Assembly (NCBI GenBank): GCA_964512765.1
Contig: CAZEKF010000022.1
Location: 1 to 17,664 of the forward strand
DNA length: 17,664 nt
From: GW2011-AR15 sp964512765
GTDB taxonomy: Archaea; Nanobdellota; Nanobdellia; Woesearchaeales; GW2011-AR15
Direction of reading: 5' to 3'
Positions 6,234 through 13,370 of the stretch are shown here, piece after piece (the first letter of the stretch is position 1; the number at the start of each line of letters is the position of its first letter). The notes under the pieces were generated by a model that had not been told where the DNA came from, searched no databases, and saw only the letters and a list, made by a program, of their open reading frames with translations. The translations under genes and the position numbers were made by a program.

Positions 6234-6869
6234 CTATTTACTCTTATCAACACCTGTCTTAGGACAATCATTATTAAGAAAACACTTACTACAAATAGGA
6301 ACAGGAGCCTTACACAATGCTCTTCCGTGTTCAATTATTGCATGCGAATATCTGTTCCATAACTTTTTAGGCAACTGTTTCATCAGGTCTTGTTCGATCT
6401 TAACTGGATCTTTATTTTTAGTTAAGCCTAACCTGTAATTAATCCTTATCATGTGGGTATCAACAGGAATCCCTGAGATAATATTATGTGCACTCGCAAG
6501 TACAATGTTTGCAGTTTTCCTACCAACACCTGGCAATTCAATTAATTCTTTCATTGTATTTGGAACTTGTCCACTATGTATCTTAACAATGATTTTACAC
6601 GAATTTTGAATGTTCTTAGCTTTTGCATTATAGAATCCAGTTGACTTAATGAATATCTTCAACTCATCAAGATCTCCATACGCATAATCTTCTGCATTAT
6701 GATAATGTTTAAACAATTCTTTTGTTACAATGTTAACTCTTTTATCAGTACATTGAGCAGAAAGAATCACCGCTATTAATGTTTGCAACGGATTATTTGA
6801 TGTTAAACCTATTTTAGCTTGCGGATAATGTTCGTTGAGGATATTTAATATTTGTACTGCTGTTAACAT
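6234..6869 (-). CDS. nth: Endonuclease III, DNA glycosylase/AP lyase
   Basis: Removes oxidised pyrimidines from DNA and cleaves the abasic site (base excision repair). The helix-hairpin-helix is at 112-124 (LPGVGRKTANIVL), with catalytic Lys118 and catalytic Asp137 (PVDTHM). The C-terminal iron-sulfur motif is complete, C186-x6-C193-x2-C196-x5-C202. The 211-aa length is standard. The start follows a TATA-like stretch (ttttttataat, minus strand), so the gene probably has its own promoter. The downstream hypothetical gene on the same strand starts about 30 nt on, past a separate TATA box. Confidence 0.96.
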   Translation of the reverse strand: MLTAVQILNILNEHYPQAKIGLTSNNPLQTLIAVILSAQCTDKRVNIVTKELFKHYHNAEDYAYGDLDELKIFIKSTGFYNAKAKNIQNSCKIIVKIHSGQVPNTMKELIELPGVGRKTANIVLASAHNIISGIPVDTHMIRINYRLGLTKNKDPVKIEQDLMKQLPKKLWNRYSHAIIEHGRALCKAPVPICSKCFLNNDCPKTGVDKSK

Positions 6870-6925
6870 ACTTTAAGTACCAATAAAAGATATTATAAAA
6901 AAGTTGTGACATAATAATAAAAATA

Positions 6926-7417
6926 TTATAATAACTGTCCTTTGACCCATTGTCTTTTTAAGGGTCCTCTAACGGTTTCTTGAGATTCACTTTTTAATAA
7001 AGTATAACCTAAATTTAAATAAAACTGAATAAAAGTTGTTCTAACAAGTGCCAGACCCATGGTTTTTCCTTCAACTCTAGCTCGTGTTCTCCTTAAATAA
7101 TAAAGTAAAGATCCTAATCCAATATTTTCAAATAAAGGATCAACCGCCACTCCTTGAAAATACGCAACATTGTTTGAAAATTCAACAAATTCTTCAAGAC
7201 CGCTTCTTTTATAGATAACTTCACCTGGGTCAAGACATAATCTAGCAACACTTAATATTTTTTCATCAAAAACAACTCGAAAAAAATAAGTTTCATCAGT
7301 TAATGTAGGCATTGTGAGTCCATAAGGAACATATAGAATCTTGTCTAAAAAAAGCATTGATTCATCTAATTGTTGTTGTGATTCAGTGTTTTTAGATTGA
7401 ATTACCTCAATTTTCAT
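6926..7417 (-). CDS. GNAT-family N-acetyltransferase
   Basis: A 163-aa acetyl-CoA-dependent acetyltransferase-like protein. The core strand and pyrophosphate loop are at about 86-108: YFQGVAVDPLFENIGLGSLL, with ENIGLGS standing in for the Q/R-x-x-G-x-G/A motif. The helix after it (LLYYLRRTRARVEG) and the later strand with FYLNLGYTLL match GNAT motifs A and B. The substrate is unknown. The gene is divergent from lplB; the two share a 72-nt spacer in which one TATA-like repeat copy (7441-7450) lies about 28 nt from this ATG, consistent with a leaderless transcript. The fold is likely; the substrate cannot be assigned. Confidence 0.8.
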   Translation of the reverse strand: MKIEVIQSKNTESQQQLDESMLFLDKILYVPYGLTMPTLTDETYFFRVVFDEKILSVARLCLDPGEVIYKRSGLEEFVEFSNNVAYFQGVAVDPLFENIGLGSLLYYLRRTRARVEGKTMGLALVRTTFIQFYLNLGYTLLKSESQETVRGPLKRQWVKGQLL

Positions 7418-7442
7418 TTATCAACAAAACAAAATGATATTA

Positions 7443-7471
7443 TATAAAAAGCCATACCTATAAAAAGCCAT
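7443..7471. promoter_or_regulatory. Tandem 13-bp TATA-containing repeat between divergent genes
   Basis: TATAAAAAGCCAT occurs perfectly at 7443-7455 and 7459-7471 (16-bp period). The second copy is about 27 nt before the lplB ATG, the right place for its TATA box. The first copy, read on the minus strand (ttttatata), is about 28 nt before the acetyltransferase ATG. The conserved GCCAT after each TATA could be a regulator site shared by both genes. Confidence 0.5.
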
Positions 7472-7489
7472 TAATTATTCATTTCTTGT

Positions 7490-7780
7490 ATGCATGGAGA
7501 AGCAACTGAAAAAGTACCCGGGGGAAAATTATTACGGATTAAAGTTGATTACGAGGATAAAATTAACACTGTAGTTATTACAGGAGATTTCTTTGCACAT
7601 CCTGAAGAATGTATTCAAAAGATTGAACAACAAATAACAGGATTGCCTGTTGATTTCAAAGAAAAAAAGTTCATTGAATGTTTATCAGAATTTATAGAAA
7701 GAAACGAATATCAATTAATAGGTATTGATGCAGAAGCAATAATAAGAGTATTAAAAAAAGCTTTAGAACAGAAAAAATGA
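7490..7780 (+). CDS. lplB: Lipoate-protein ligase accessory subunit (LplB, C-terminal-domain type)
   Basis: A 96-aa stand-alone version of the C-terminal domain of bacterial LplA (Lip_prot_lig_C type). In Thermoplasma acidophilum this domain is a separate protein needed with the catalytic subunit to adenylate lipoate. The family signature is near the start, EKVPGGKLLRIKVDY (residues 7-21), followed by a beta strand, NTVVITGDFFAHPEE, and an amphipathic C-terminal helical half. Its stop overlaps the lplA start (ATGA, 7777-7780), so the two subunits are translationally coupled. It is probably leaderless, from the TATA box at 7459-7466. The family call follows from both motif and neighbour. Confidence 0.88.
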   Translation: MHGEATEKVPGGKLLRIKVDYEDKINTVVITGDFFAHPEECIQKIEQQITGLPVDFKEKKFIECLSEFIERNEYQLIGIDAEAIIRVLKKALEQKK

Positions 7781-8520
7781 AATGGCGCGTAATTCCTTTA
7801 CAAATGAAAGATGCTTTTACTAACATGGCTGTTGATGAAGCAGTTTGTGAATCAGTTAGTAAAGGAAGTAACCCAACTATAAGATTTTATAAATGGATTC
7901 CTAGTGCAGTTTCAATTGGATACTTCCAAAGTTTGAACGATGAAGTTGATGTCTGGAAATGTAAAAATCTAGGTATTAGTATTGTACGAAGAAGAACAGG
8001 CGGTGGTGCAGTTTATCACTCAAACTCAGGAGAGATAACTTACTCAGTCATTGGACCAGTTAACATGTTTCCAAAAAATATTATAGAAAGTTACAAAGAA
8101 ATCTGTGGCTGGGTTATAAAAGGATTGGCTAATCTGGGCATAAAAGCAGAGTTTATTCCAATTAATGACATTGTTGTTAAGGGCAAAAAGATCTCTGGCA
8201 ACGCACAGACAAGACGTAACAATGTTTTACTTCAACACGGTACAATATTGCATAATGTTGATGTTGAACGAATGTTTTCAGTTCTTAAAGTGTCAAATGA
8301 AAAGATCAAAGATAAACTAATTAAAATTGTTAAAGATAGGGTAACTCGTGTCCTAGATTTAAAACAAGTAGAATCTGAACAAACATATGAAGCGTTGTTA
8401 AAAGGTTTTGTTCATGGCAAAGATTATGAGCTTGGAAAATTAACAGAACAAGAACTGAAAAGATCTAAAGAACTAGCTAAGACAAGATATTCTACTAAAG
8501 AATGGAACTTTATGAAATAG
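7777..8520 (+). CDS. lplA: Lipoate-protein ligase, catalytic subunit
   Basis: Activates lipoate with ATP and transfers it to the lysine of lipoyl domains, here most likely E2 encoded next door. Key motifs: RRRTGGGAVYH (71-81), the lipoate/AMP loop, and KGKKISGNAQ (135-144), whose Lys138 aligns with the catalytic lysine. LLQHGTILH follows at 151-159. The 247-aa length fits the archaeal short form that lacks the C-terminal domain, which is supplied by LplB from the overlapping upstream gene. The 3' end is 4 nt from the 3' end of the convergent E2 gene, so ligase and substrate are side by side but on opposite strands. An octanoyltransferase-like role is possible but less likely given the LplB partner. 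Confidence 0.93.
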   Translation: MKWRVIPLQMKDAFTNMAVDEAVCESVSKGSNPTIRFYKWIPSAVSIGYFQSLNDEVDVWKCKNLGISIVRRRTGGGAVYHSNSGEITYSVIGPVNMFPKNIIESYKEICGWVIKGLANLGIKAEFIPINDIVVKGKKISGNAQTRRNNVLLQHGTILHNVDVERMFSVLKVSNEKIKDKLIKIVKDRVTRVLDLKQVESEQTYEALLKGFVHGKDYELGKLTEQELKRSKELAKTRYSTKEWNFMK

Positions 8521-8524
8521 AAGC

Positions 8525-9754
8525 TTAAGATTGTAATTCACTAATCAAATCAAGCATAAACCTTGAAGCTGTTGCACCGTCTATTATTCTATGATCATAG
8601 CTAAAAGATAACGGCATTATTTTCTTAGGAACAACTTCGCCATCAACGATTCTAGCTTTTTCTTCAATTCTACCAACACCCAAGATAGCAGATTCTGGGT
8701 AATTAATGATTGGCGTGAAATATTTAACACCTATGCTGCCTAAATTAGAAATTGAAAATGATCCGCCTTTCATGTCATCCAAGCTTAATTTTCTTTCACG
8801 TGCTTTGCCTGATAATACTGACAATTCTTTTGCTATAATTAAAATACTTTTTTTATCTGCGTTTTTAATTACTGGAACTAACAATCCCTCCTCAGTATCA
8901 ACTGCAAATCCAATGTTATAATATTGCTTTAACAATAATTCACCTTCATCTAGACTAGAATTAACAACTGGATTTTTTTTCAAAGCATTGACTGCTGCTA
9001 TAATAATAAACGGTAAGAAAGTTAATTTGACGTTTTTCTTTTCAGCCTTAACCTTTTCTTTTTTTCTTACGTCCCATAACTTTGTAACATCTGCATCGTA
9101 CATGTTAGTAACAGAAACAGTTGTCTGGTGAGCTTTTACCATTTTCAAAGCAACTGATTTTCTCACGCCTTTGAATGGTACTCGTTTAACTTTACCGTGT
9201 TCTTTAACAATCTTAACTTTGGTAGCTGCGTTCTTAACATCTTCTTCAGAAATTCTTCCATTTGGACCAGAGCCAGTTACAGTGTTAATATCAACTTTCA
9301 ATACTTGGGCAAGTTTTCTTACTCTTAAAGTAGCTCTAACTCTTTCATGAACTTTTTTATGCACTTGCTTTTTACCAGAAACTGCGTCATCAGCTTCTTC
9401 TAAAAACCCAATCACGCTTCCTGTGTAAGGAACTTTACTGTCTTCTTTTTTTGGTTTAGAAACAGGTTTCTTTTTTTTCTTTTCAACAACTGGCTTTTTC
9501 TTTTCTAAGGATTCTCCTTTCTTACCAATAACAACTAAAACTTCACCAACATTAATGGTTTCACCAACTTTATGATTGATTTTAAGAATAACGCCAGCTT
9601 TTGGACAAGGAATTTCAACAATTGCTTTATCAGTTTCAATATCTCCTATAACTTGTTCAGCTTTAACAGTATCGCCGACTTTGACACGCCATTTAACAAT
9701 CTCACCTTCAGTAATACCTTCACCAACATCCGGAAACTTAAACTCAAATGCCAT
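8525..9754 (-). CDS. pdhC: Dihydrolipoamide acyltransferase, E2 of a 2-oxoacid dehydrogenase complex
   Basis: The core of the complex, moving acyl groups from E1 to CoA. Domains in order: one lipoyl domain (1-78) with lipoylated Lys43 (IETDKAIVEIP); a Lys/Pro linker (82-108); a second linker; an E1/E3-binding domain (about 138-178; VRKLAQVLKVDINTVTGSG...NGRISEEDV); and the catalytic CAT domain (about 188-409) with H388-x3-D392-G (DHRIIDG). The 409-aa length is normal for a single-lipoyl E2. A GGTGG ribosome site precedes the ATG, and E1-beta ends 15 nt upstream. It is the last gene of the operon. Whether the substrate is pyruvate, branched-chain 2-oxoacids or acetoin cannot be fixed from E2 alone. 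Confidence 0.95.
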   Translation of the reverse strand: MAFEFKFPDVGEGITEGEIVKWRVKVGDTVKAEQVIGDIETDKAIVEIPCPKAGVILKINHKVGETINVGEVLVVIGKKGESLEKKKPVVEKKKKKPVSKPKKEDSKVPYTGSVIGFLEEADDAVSGKKQVHKKVHERVRATLRVRKLAQVLKVDINTVTGSGPNGRISEEDVKNAATKVKIVKEHGKVKRVPFKGVRKSVALKMVKAHQTTVSVTNMYDADVTKLWDVRKKEKVKAEKKNVKLTFLPFIIIAAVNALKKNPVVNSSLDEGELLLKQYYNIGFAVDTEEGLLVPVIKNADKKSILIIAKELSVLSGKARERKLSLDDMKGGSFSISNLGSIGVKYFTPIINYPESAILGVGRIEEKARIVDGEVVPKKIMPLSFSYDHRIIDGATASRFMLDLISELQS

Positions 9755-9769
9755 TCTTAACCACCACGT

Positions 9770-10741
9770 TCAATACTTAACTACTTTGTTAATACCCTTT
9801 ATAATTTTTTCCTCACTTGGTATAAACTCAAGCTCTCTTTTAGCAAACGGTAGTGCCATGTCATAACCAGTTACTCTTAATATTGGCGCTTCAAGCAAGT
9901 CAAGAGCTTTCTCGTTAATAGTAGCACTTATCTCTGCACCAAAACCTCCAGTTTTAGGCGCTTCATGTACTATCATAACACGACCAGTTTTTTCAACAGA
10001 TTTAATAATAGTTTCAGTGTCAAATGGATATATTGACCTTAAGTCTATAACTTCACAGTCAACTTTGTCCTGGATCTTGTTAACTGCATCCATTGTATAT
10101 TTAACCATTGCGCCCCAGGTTACAATTGTAACATCACTACCTTCCCTGGCAACTCTCGCTTTGCCAATAGGTACTGTGTAATATTTGGTTGGCACTTCTT
10201 CTTTTATTGCACGATAAATCCTCATTGGTTCTAAAAAAATCACTGGGTCAGGATCTTCAATCGCTGCTAACAATAATCCTTTTGTATCGTAGGGTGTTGA
10301 AGGACAAACAACTTTTACACCTGGCGTGTGCGCAAAAAACGCTTCAGGAACTTCGCAATGTAATTCTAAGGCTCTAATACCACCACCTGCAGGTGTTCTA
10401 ACAACAAGAGGACATGTGAACCTTCCTCGACTTCTAGACCGCATACGAGCAGCATGGCTAAATATCTGGTCAAATGCAGGTGCTAAAAACCCTGAAAATT
10501 GTATCTCTGCAACAGGTCTTAACCCATTAACAGCCATACCTACAGATACTCCAATAATACCTTCTTCTGTCAGTGGAGTATCAAAAATTCTGTTTTTATA
10601 TTTTTTGTACAATCCGTCTGTTGCCCTGAAAACACCACCGTTAACACCAACATCTTCGCCTAACATTACCATATCTTTGTGCTTTTTCATTGCTAAGTCT
10701 AATGCATTATTAACTGCTTGGATAACATTCATCACTGTCAT
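9770..10741 (-). CDS. pdhB: 2-oxoacid (pyruvate) dehydrogenase E1 component, beta subunit
   Basis: Forms the alpha2beta2 thiamine-diphosphate decarboxylase with the adjacent alpha subunit. Visible signatures: MLGEDVGVNGGVFRAT (26-41), the TPP-activating Glu in TPLTEEGIIG (55-64), and VVRTPAGGGIRALELH with PEAFFAHTPGVKVV in the middle. The C-terminal transketolase domain has IDLRSIYPFDTETI and HEAPKTGGFGAEI. The 323-aa length is standard. It overlaps E1-alpha by 4 nt and has its own GAGGTG ribosome site inside the E1-alpha tail, so translation is coupled. Confidence 0.95.
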   Translation of the reverse strand: MTVMNVIQAVNNALDLAMKKHKDMVMLGEDVGVNGGVFRATDGLYKKYKNRIFDTPLTEEGIIGVSVGMAVNGLRPVAEIQFSGFLAPAFDQIFSHAARMRSRSRGRFTCPLVVRTPAGGGIRALELHCEVPEAFFAHTPGVKVVCPSTPYDTKGLLLAAIEDPDPVIFLEPMRIYRAIKEEVPTKYYTVPIGKARVAREGSDVTIVTWGAMVKYTMDAVNKIQDKVDCEVIDLRSIYPFDTETIIKSVEKTGRVMIVHEAPKTGGFGAEISATINEKALDLLEAPILRVTGYDMALPFAKRELEFIPSEEKIIKGINKVVKY

Positions 10742-11799
10742 TTTCCCACCTCGTCCATTTGCTCTTTTAACTGCAGTGGTATCTTTTCATACATAAACGT
10801 GAAAATATCTTCTTTTTTCTGTTCAGGAAATTTTTCGTACTTTTCAACTGCTTTGTTAACTTTATCAGTAGCATCTTTTTGAACTTTTTTCTTATACGCG
10901 TCTGTCAATAATTTCTTTTTTTTCATGTATTTTTCTAACCTTGTAAGAGGATCTTTTTTCTTCCATTCATTAACTTCTTTGTCAGACCTGTAACGTTTAG
11001 CATCATCAGACGTGCTATGGTCACACATTCTATACGTGAAATTCTCTATAAACGTCGGTCCTTTACCAGCGCGTGCATTATCAACTGCTTGTTTTGTTGC
11101 TTTGTAAACAGCAAACACGTCGTTACCATCCACTTGAATTCCTTTAATACCATATCCAATAGCTTTCTGCGCAATTGTTTCTGCGTTTGTTTGATGTTCT
11201 CTATGAGTAGAAATGGCATACTGATTATTCTCACATATTAAAACCACGGGCACTTGGAACACGCCTGCAAAGTTCATGGCTGTATGAAAGTCTGCTTTTG
11301 AAGTTGCACCGTCGCCCATGTAACCAATTGTAACTTCTTTAGTTTTTCTTATTTTAGACGCCCAGGCAATACCAGTAGCGTGCGGACTTTGAGTTCCAAC
11401 AGGGATAGATATCGGCAGAACATTAATACCCTCTGGACATTTCAGGCCACGTTCGTCACCACCATAGTACATGTAAATTTGGTGTATTGGATATCCATGT
11501 GTGATCATAGCGCCCATACTTCTATACATTGTAACTATCCAATCTTTTTTAGTTAATGCATAAGCTGAACCTACTTGGCTAGCTTCCTGACCTTTAACTT
11601 GTAGATAAGATCCTATTCTACCTTGTCTCTGCAAATTAAACGCTTTATCATCATACGTCCTGACAAGAACCATTTTCTCATAAAGTTCTTTAATCTGTTT
11701 ATCAGTTAACTTTGGCATTAACTTTTCATCACAGTTACCGCTTTCGTCAAGAACTTGTAAATATTCAATATCAAAACTTTTCACAACTTTTTTAACCAT
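10738..11799 (-). CDS. pdhA: 2-oxoacid (pyruvate) dehydrogenase E1 component, alpha subunit
   Basis: Binds thiamine diphosphate and carries out decarboxylation with E1-beta. The TPP motif runs from G162-D163-G164 (YMGDGATSKADFH) to N191-N192 (ICENNQYAIST). The loop with H261 and S262 (YRMCDHSTSDDAKRYRS) matches the active-site/phosphorylation loop of the family. The N-terminal VRTYDDKAFNLQRQGRIGSY (46-65) is typical. The 353-aa length is normal. A GGTGGAG ribosome site sits before the ATG, and the AhpD-like gene ends 23 nt upstream. The order AhpD-like, E1-alpha, E1-beta, E2 forms one transcription unit. Pyruvate is the most likely substrate, but branched-chain 2-oxoacids cannot be excluded. 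Confidence 0.95.
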   Translation of the reverse strand: MVKKVVKSFDIEYLQVLDESGNCDEKLMPKLTDKQIKELYEKMVLVRTYDDKAFNLQRQGRIGSYLQVKGQEASQVGSAYALTKKDWIVTMYRSMGAMITHGYPIHQIYMYYGGDERGLKCPEGINVLPISIPVGTQSPHATGIAWASKIRKTKEVTIGYMGDGATSKADFHTAMNFAGVFQVPVVLICENNQYAISTHREHQTNAETIAQKAIGYGIKGIQVDGNDVFAVYKATKQAVDNARAGKGPTFIENFTYRMCDHSTSDDAKRYRSDKEVNEWKKKDPLTRLEKYMKKKKLLTDAYKKKVQKDATDKVNKAVEKYEKFPEQKKEDIFTFMYEKIPLQLKEQMDEVGK

Positions 11800-11822
11800 A
11801 CAATCTCCACCCGTAATAATTT

Positions 11823-12134
11823 TTATCCTAGAGCATTAACACCGTATGCAATAGTTGCACCGTGTTTAATAGTAGCAGCTGCCTGGATTGTGAACGCAAT
11901 TTCTTTATCAGAAGCGCCTAATGCTTTAGCTTTTTTACCGTGTGTATCAATACAATATGCACATTGAATAGCACAACTTGCCGCAAGTAGTAATAACTCG
12001 TTAGTTTTTTTGTCAAACGGACTGTTACTCATTAATTCTTTTTTATATGCGTTATATGCTGCAACACCTTCTTTAGTTGCGTCCATAAACTTTTTAGTAC
12101 CTTGTTTGTATGTTTTATCATATAATTCTGCCAT
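11823..12134 (-). CDS. AhpD-like (carboxymuconolactone decarboxylase family) peroxidase-type protein
   Basis: A 103-aa single-domain member of the CMD/AhpD family. The redox motif C58-x2-C61-x3-H65 (QCAYCIDTHGKKA) is present, and Glu46 lies 12 residues before C58, the same spacing as the Glu-Cys-Cys-His relay of mycobacterial AhpD. There, reducing power comes from the lipoyl arm of an E2 and from Lpd. As the first gene of an E1-alpha/E1-beta/E2 operon, it is well placed to take electrons from dihydrolipoyl-E2 and reduce peroxides or disulfides. This link is inference. A GGTGA ribosome site is 7 nt before the ATG, with TATA (aaatttatat, minus strand) about 40 nt upstream. Confidence 0.87.
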   Translation of the reverse strand: MAELYDKTYKQGTKKFMDATKEGVAAYNAYKKELMSNSPFDKKTNELLLLAASCAIQCAYCIDTHGKKAKALGASDKEIAFTIQAAATIKHGATIAYGVNALG

Positions 12135-12170
12135 GTACCATCACCCAATGTTTGAAAGAGAATGGAAAGT

Positions 12171-12180
12171 ATATAAATTT
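12171..12180 (-). promoter_or_regulatory. Probable promoter of the AhpD-like/pdh operon
   Basis: AAATTTATAT on the minus strand is a plausible TATA box about 40 nt before the AhpD-like ATG. A start point about 25 nt downstream leaves a short leader that holds the GGTGA ribosome site at 12142-12146. Confidence 0.5.
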
Positions 12181-12253
12181 GTTGTTTTATCATAGAATTA
12201 AAGAAAGTCTACCCGTTTTTCCTAATCTACTTACATTTTTCAATAACATTTAA

Positions 12254-12273
12254 ATATAAGAAAATTCTTATAT
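12254..12273. promoter_or_regulatory. Palindrome overlapping a TATA box (possible operator)
   Basis: The 9-bp arms ATATAAGAA and TTCTTATAT are separated by AA. The left arm overlaps the TATA-like tttaaatata (12250-12257) about 35 nt before the 39-aa ORF start. A dimeric repressor bound here would block TBP or the polymerase. The arms are AT-rich, so chance is possible. Confidence 0.4.
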
Positions 12274-12288
12274 TAGATTGGGTGGTTT

Positions 12289-12408
12289 ATGATGCAGCTA
12301 CAATATCTACAAATTATTACAGCGTATACAATAGCAATAATTATGATGTTAGTACTAAAATTCATATTACTAGATTCCATATATCAAAAGAAAAAAATAA
12401 AATCATAA
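12289..12408 (+). CDS. 39-aa single-pass membrane microprotein
   Basis: ATG at 12289 (a second ATG follows at once) to TAA at 12408. The product has one hydrophobic helix (about residues 9-29, ITAYTIAIIMMLVLKFILL) and a basic tail (YQKKKIKS), so N-out/C-in topology is expected by the positive-inside rule. A GGGTGG ribosome site lies just before the ATG and a TATA box about 35 nt upstream, both standard for this genome. Ten bases of AT-rich sequence separate its stop from the convergent NYN gene. There is no family match; such peptides often accompany membrane complexes or transporters. The upstream palindrome suggests regulated expression. Confidence 0.6.
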   Translation: MMQLQYLQIITAYTIAIIMMLVLKFILLDSIYQKKKIKS

Positions 12409-12418
12409 ATTAAAAAAA

Positions 12419-13333
12419 TTATTTTTTCTTAGTAACCTTTTTAATTACTTTCTTGACAACCGATGTTTTCTTTGTTGGTTTTTTCTTAACAGGTTTCTTC
12501 TTTACTACAGGTTTTCGCTTTTCTTCTTTCTTGACTGTTTTAGTTATTTTCTTAGTTTTTTCTACTTTCTTAGTTTCTTTAGGCATTACTAGTTTAGTTG
12601 TTGTTTCTTTTCCTGTTAAATTTGGCTGGTCCATGTTAATTCTCTGTAAAAAAGACGCTTCTGAATCAGATTCTTGATTTTGATAAGGTCTTCTACCTCT
12701 AGGCGGCCTGGGTCTGGATGGCCTGGATTGAGATCTAGATTGTGGTCGAGACCTACTTGGTGGCCTAGATTGACTTTTAGTTTGAGGCACTGCACGGGAC
12801 CGGTTATTATTACCTACTTTTCTTGCATATTTTTGGTCTTTTATCAATGCTTTATTAAGATCTTTTCCAAGATCTGTCATTTCATCAGCTTCTTCTAATA
12901 ATCTGGATGATGAAGTCTTTCTAAACGCGATCACTTCAGCTCTGCACCCTAATGCTTTGACATGCTCTAATAAATCTTTGAAATCTCCGTCTCCAGAAAC
13001 TAGAACAATAACGTCAAGTTTAGCAGCCATTCGCATTATGTCCATGGCAATACCAACGTCCCAGTCGCCTTTTTTAGCGCCTGTGTAAAATGTTTGCAAA
13101 TCTTTTGACCGTACGTCATAACCGATTTTTTCCAATGCTTCAAAAAAATTACTTTCTTCTTTAACATCTGCTTTTATAACGTATGCAATTGCTCTTATCA
13201 ACTGCCGGCCAGAAACTGCCATTTTCAAAATATGTGCAAAGTTAACTTTTGCACTATAAAACTGTTTAGCGCTGTAGTACAAATTCTGTACATCTACAAA
13301 CACGCCTACTCTTTGGTCTTTATGTTTTGGCAT
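12419..13333 (-). CDS. NYN/LabA-like PIN-fold nuclease with SR-rich and Lys-rich tail
   Basis: The N-terminal domain (about 8-160) is a NYN/LabA-type PIN-like nuclease. It has GVFVDVQNLYYSAK with D14 and N17, D92 and D98 (GDWDVGIAMDIM), and VSGDGDFKDLLEHVKALG with D115 and D117, which together make the acidic Mg-binding site of RNA-cleaving family members. The tail is unusual: residues about 176-217 are rich in Arg-Ser-Pro (SRPPSRSRPQSRSQSRPSR), and residues about 250-304 are mostly Lys with Val/Pro/Thr, both RNA-binding-like and disordered. A GGTGA ribosome site lies 8 nt before the ATG. It follows the EamA gene by 37 nt on the same strand and may be co-transcribed. The RNA target is unknown. 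Confidence 0.9.
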   Translation of the reverse strand: MPKHKDQRVGVFVDVQNLYYSAKQFYSAKVNFAHILKMAVSGRQLIRAIAYVIKADVKEESNFFEALEKIGYDVRSKDLQTFYTGAKKGDWDVGIAMDIMRMAAKLDVIVLVSGDGDFKDLLEHVKALGCRAEVIAFRKTSSSRLLEEADEMTDLGKDLNKALIKDQKYARKVGNNNRSRAVPQTKSQSRPPSRSRPQSRSQSRPSRPRPPRGRRPYQNQESDSEASFLQRINMDQPNLTGKETTTKLVMPKETKKVEKTKKITKTVKKEEKRKPVVKKKPVKKKPTKKTSVVKKVIKKVTKKK

Positions 13334-13370
13334 ATATTTTTCACCTTTTCTTCAAATTATTTTATTTATA

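Noticed and set aside
6203..6334. Longer version of the 5840-6202 protein starting at 6334
   Set aside because: The extra 44 residues overlap the endonuclease III coding end, are a hydrophobic out-of-frame run, and would skip the strong TATA box just before 6202.
9572..9866. Plus-strand frames across the E2 start
   Set aside because: They are antisense to the lipoyl-domain coding region, with no ribosome site and no family features.
12453..12898. Plus-strand frames antisense to the NYN protein tail
   Set aside because: They are reverse readings of Lys- and Arg-rich codons (Phe/Ser-rich products), typical shadow frames.
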